In this document: positions 62,348-64,000 of the stretch, in pieces
Layout of the letters: each line of letters begins with the position of its first letter
How positions within the stretch are numbered: position 1 is the first letter of the stretch
Assembly (NCBI RefSeq): GCF_008727875.1
Contig: NZ_VTWS01000003.1
Span: 62,001-126,000, forward strand
Length of the DNA: 64,000 nucleotides
Direction: 5' to 3'
Source of the DNA: Larkinella humicola
GTDB taxonomy: Bacteria > Bacteroidota > Bacteroidia > Cytophagales > Spirosomataceae
Program-made: the position numbers and the translations under genes
Notes under the pieces: generated by a model
Told to the model about the DNA's origin: nothing
Seen by the model: only the letters and a program-made list of their open reading frames with translations
Database searches by the model: none

Positions 62348-63133
62348 ATGAAGAATTGGAATTCCCTGGCACTCTGTTTCATGATCATTGCTTTCTCGTC
62401 CTGCATTTCACAAAAACAGATCACCTATTTTCAAAGCCCGGTAGCCGACACCACGGCACAGGCCGAAGATATCACGAACAAGTACATCCCCACCATTCAA
62501 CCCAATGATTTATTGGGGATCAATGTCAATAGCCTGAACCCGGAAGCCAGCAGCTTTTTCAATCCGTACGCTGCCGCCGAACGAGTACCCACTTTTCAAA
62601 CCGTGAACGGACAGGTTCCGGTTACGGCGGTCGTAGGTTACCTCGTCGACACGCAGGGACAGGTCCAACTGCCGCTGGTGGGAAAAATAAAAGTATTGGG
62701 ACTTACCTCCGCTGGCGCGCAGGAATTGATTCAGGAAAAGCTGAAGAATTACCTGAAAGAACCTACGGTGGCCGTCCGGTTTCTGAATTTTAAAGTATCG
62801 GTGCTGGGTGAAGTAGCCCGACCGTCGATGTTCAGCGTTCCGAATGAGCAGATGACCCTGACGGAAGCCCTGAGTTTGGCCGGCGATATTACCATCTACG
62901 GCCGCCGGGACAATGTCATGGTGATTCGGGAGACGAACGGGAAACGGGAATTTGGCCGGGTCAACATGAATCAGCGGGATCTGTTCAAGTCGCCTTTTTA
63001 CTATTTGCATCCGAACGATGTCATTTACGTAGAACCGGGGAAAGCCCGTCTGGCCTATGCCGACCGCTTTTACACCATTCTGCCATCGATCATCGGCGCG
63101 CTGTCTCTGATCGCAGTCATTATACGCCGTTAA
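62348..63133 (+). CDS. Wza-like polysaccharide export lipoprotein (second copy)
   Basis: A 261-residue homologue of the exporter at 26368-27156. The lipobox is FSSC near residue 20. The export domain reads IQPNDLLGINVNSLNPEASS, followed by GYLVDTQGQVQLPLVGKIKV, VLGEVARPSMFSVPNEQMTL and KSPFYYLHPNDVIYVEPGKA; the end is hydrophobic (LPSIIGALSLIAVI). The layout and many segments are the same as in the left-hand copy, so the two are clear paralogues. It is followed 74 nt later by a wzc-like gene, a second export pair, probably for a different polymer. Confidence 0.92.
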   Translation: MKNWNSLALCFMIIAFSSCISQKQITYFQSPVADTTAQAEDITNKYIPTIQPNDLLGINVNSLNPEASSFFNPYAAAERVPTFQTVNGQVPVTAVVGYLVDTQGQVQLPLVGKIKVLGLTSAGAQELIQEKLKNYLKEPTVAVRFLNFKVSVLGEVARPSMFSVPNEQMTLTEALSLAGDITIYGRRDNVMVIRETNGKREFGRVNMNQRDLFKSPFYYLHPNDVIYVEPGKARLAYADRFYTILPSIIGALSLIAVIIRR

Positions 63134-63207
63134 TACAGCATACCAGCGGCAGTGGGCCCGGATCGGGCCACTTGCCAAACGATAATACCTAATTACTCAA
63201 CAACGTT

Positions 63208-64000
63208 ATGATCACAACTCCGTATGTTTACCACCAGCAGGAGGAAAAAGAACCTGACCTTCGGCTGATCCTCTTCCGGTATCTGAAAAACTGGAAATGG
63301 TTTCTGCTCTCGCTCGTCGTCGCGCTGGCCATCGGGTATGCGTACCTGCAATACCAGGTTCCGATCTACAAAGTACAAAGCAGTATTTTGATCAAGGACG
63401 AGAAAAAGGGGATTTCGGCGGACAACATCATGAAAGAAATGGATCTCTTCACGGATTCAAAGGTTGTCGAGAACGAAATCGAAATTCTGAAGTCCTATAC
63501 GATCATGGAGAAGGTAAACGACGCGCTGGCGCTGGATGTTTCCTATTTCCACGATACGCCGGTTGGCGAGCGCGAGATTTATAAAGATTCTCCGTTCCGC
63601 CTGGTTGTCGAACAACCCAAACCGCTGCTGTACGAAGATGGCTTCAAAGTGGAGTTTGTGGACCCTGCCACGGTTAAAATTGGGGAAAAGAAATATGCCG
63701 TTAACCAAAGTCTGAACACCGAATTTGGCCGGATCCGGATTTTCCCGAAAGCGGGTGCCAAGCTCGACAAAGAACCCGTTATTGTTCACGTGGCTCCCAA
63801 ACAGGAGCTTATTCAGAATTTTGTTGAAGATTTGAAAGTTGAAGCGACCAGCAAACAGTCAACGGTTCTGATCCTCAGCCTGGAAACTGCGGTACCCGAA
63901 AAAGGGCGTAACATCCTTGACAAAATTGTGGAGGAATACAATGATGCCGCTCTGAAAGATAAAAACCTGGTGGCAGCCAATACGCTGGATTTCATCGAAG
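63208..64000 (+). CDS. Wzc-like co-polymerase/tyrosine kinase (partial, runs off right edge)
   Basis: The first 264 residues of a third Wzc-like protein. It starts MITTPYVYHQQEEKEPDLRL and has a membrane segment at about 30-48 (WFLLSLVVALAIGYAYL). The Wzz-type domain follows: YKVQSSILIKDEKKGISADN, EIEILKSYTIMEKVNDALAL and PFRLVVEQPKPLL. It is collinear with the N-terminus of the protein at 24021-26363. The second membrane segment and the kinase domain lie beyond the window, so kinase activity cannot be confirmed here. Confidence 0.92.
   Translation, partial: MITTPYVYHQQEEKEPDLRLILFRYLKNWKWFLLSLVVALAIGYAYLQYQVPIYKVQSSILIKDEKKGISADNIMKEMDLFTDSKVVENEIEILKSYTIMEKVNDALALDVSYFHDTPVGEREIYKDSPFRLVVEQPKPLLYEDGFKVEFVDPATVKIGEKKYAVNQSLNTEFGRIRIFPKAGAKLDKEPVIVHVAPKQELIQNFVEDLKVEATSKQSTVLILSLETAVPEKGRNILDKIVEEYNDAALKDKNLVAANTLDFIE

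Noticed and set aside
1-64000. Search by eye for tRNA, rRNA and CRISPR arrays
   Set aside because: No T-loop-like GTTCGAATC context with clover-leaf arms, no rRNA motifs and no regularly spaced direct repeats were found.

Overview
The window looks like chromosomal DNA of a Bacteroidota member of the Cytophagales (Spirosomaceae/Larkinella-Spirosoma type). This rests on protein style and promoter style, not on a database search. The clues are type IX secretion C-terminal domains on secreted beta-helix proteins, UpxY-type antiterminator, LytTR regulators, TAnnTTTG -7 promoter elements, weak Shine-Dalgarno sites and GumC/Wzc-like tyrosine kinases. No rRNA, tRNA or CRISPR array was seen.

Layout. 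(1) 1-27156, all on the minus strand: an exopolysaccharide locus read from right to left. It runs wza-like lipoprotein, wzc-like kinase, initiating sugar transferase, UpxY/NusG-like antiterminator, SGNH protein, Wzx-like flippase, GT4, Wzy-like polymerase, three more GTs, another GT4, WcaF-like acetyltransferase, GT2 and WcaI-like GT. It is followed without a strand switch by two very large NRPS/PKS genes; the second runs off the left edge. (2) 28029-35003, minus: two strongly similar secreted beta-helix proteins flanking an Sfp-type phosphopantetheinyl transferase, the enzyme the NRPS/PKS carriers need. (3) 35374-39986: a two-gene unit ending in a small LytTR protein (+), then a WbpG-like sugar amidotransferase and a second wzc-like gene (-). 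(4) 40889-44116: TerC, a small secreted protein and a lone nuoN. (5) 44440-47089: an accessory scar with a decayed zinc-less quinone oxidoreductase, SDR plus divergent HxlR regulator, an IS630 remnant and a nucleotidyltransferase tail. (6) 47142-56913: GH20-like protein, third beta-helix T9SS cargo, a PurF-type amidophosphoribosyltransferase, vanadium haloperoxidase-like lipoprotein and dnaG. (7) 56981-61042: an IS630 ORF-A-like HTH protein, a LuxR protein with a non-phosphorylatable receiver, a membrane LytTR regulator, and divergent from it a 67-83 residue peptide followed 12 nt later by an acyltransferase-fold enzyme with a PqqD-like tail. (8) 61625-64000: an IS5 fragment, then a further wza-wzc pair running off the right edge.

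How it fits together. The first 27 kb can assemble and export a repeat-unit polysaccharide (initiating transferase, GTs, flippase, polymerase, Wza/Wzc). The NRPS/PKS line is predicted to load an amino acid, extend it with malonate, transaminate the beta-ketone, and condense it with N-methylglycine. The PPTase nearby would activate its carrier domains. The strongest candidate for an undescribed system is 58488-61042: a putative RiPP-like precursor, a dedicated acyltransferase with a possible leader-binding domain, and a divergent membrane LytTR regulator.
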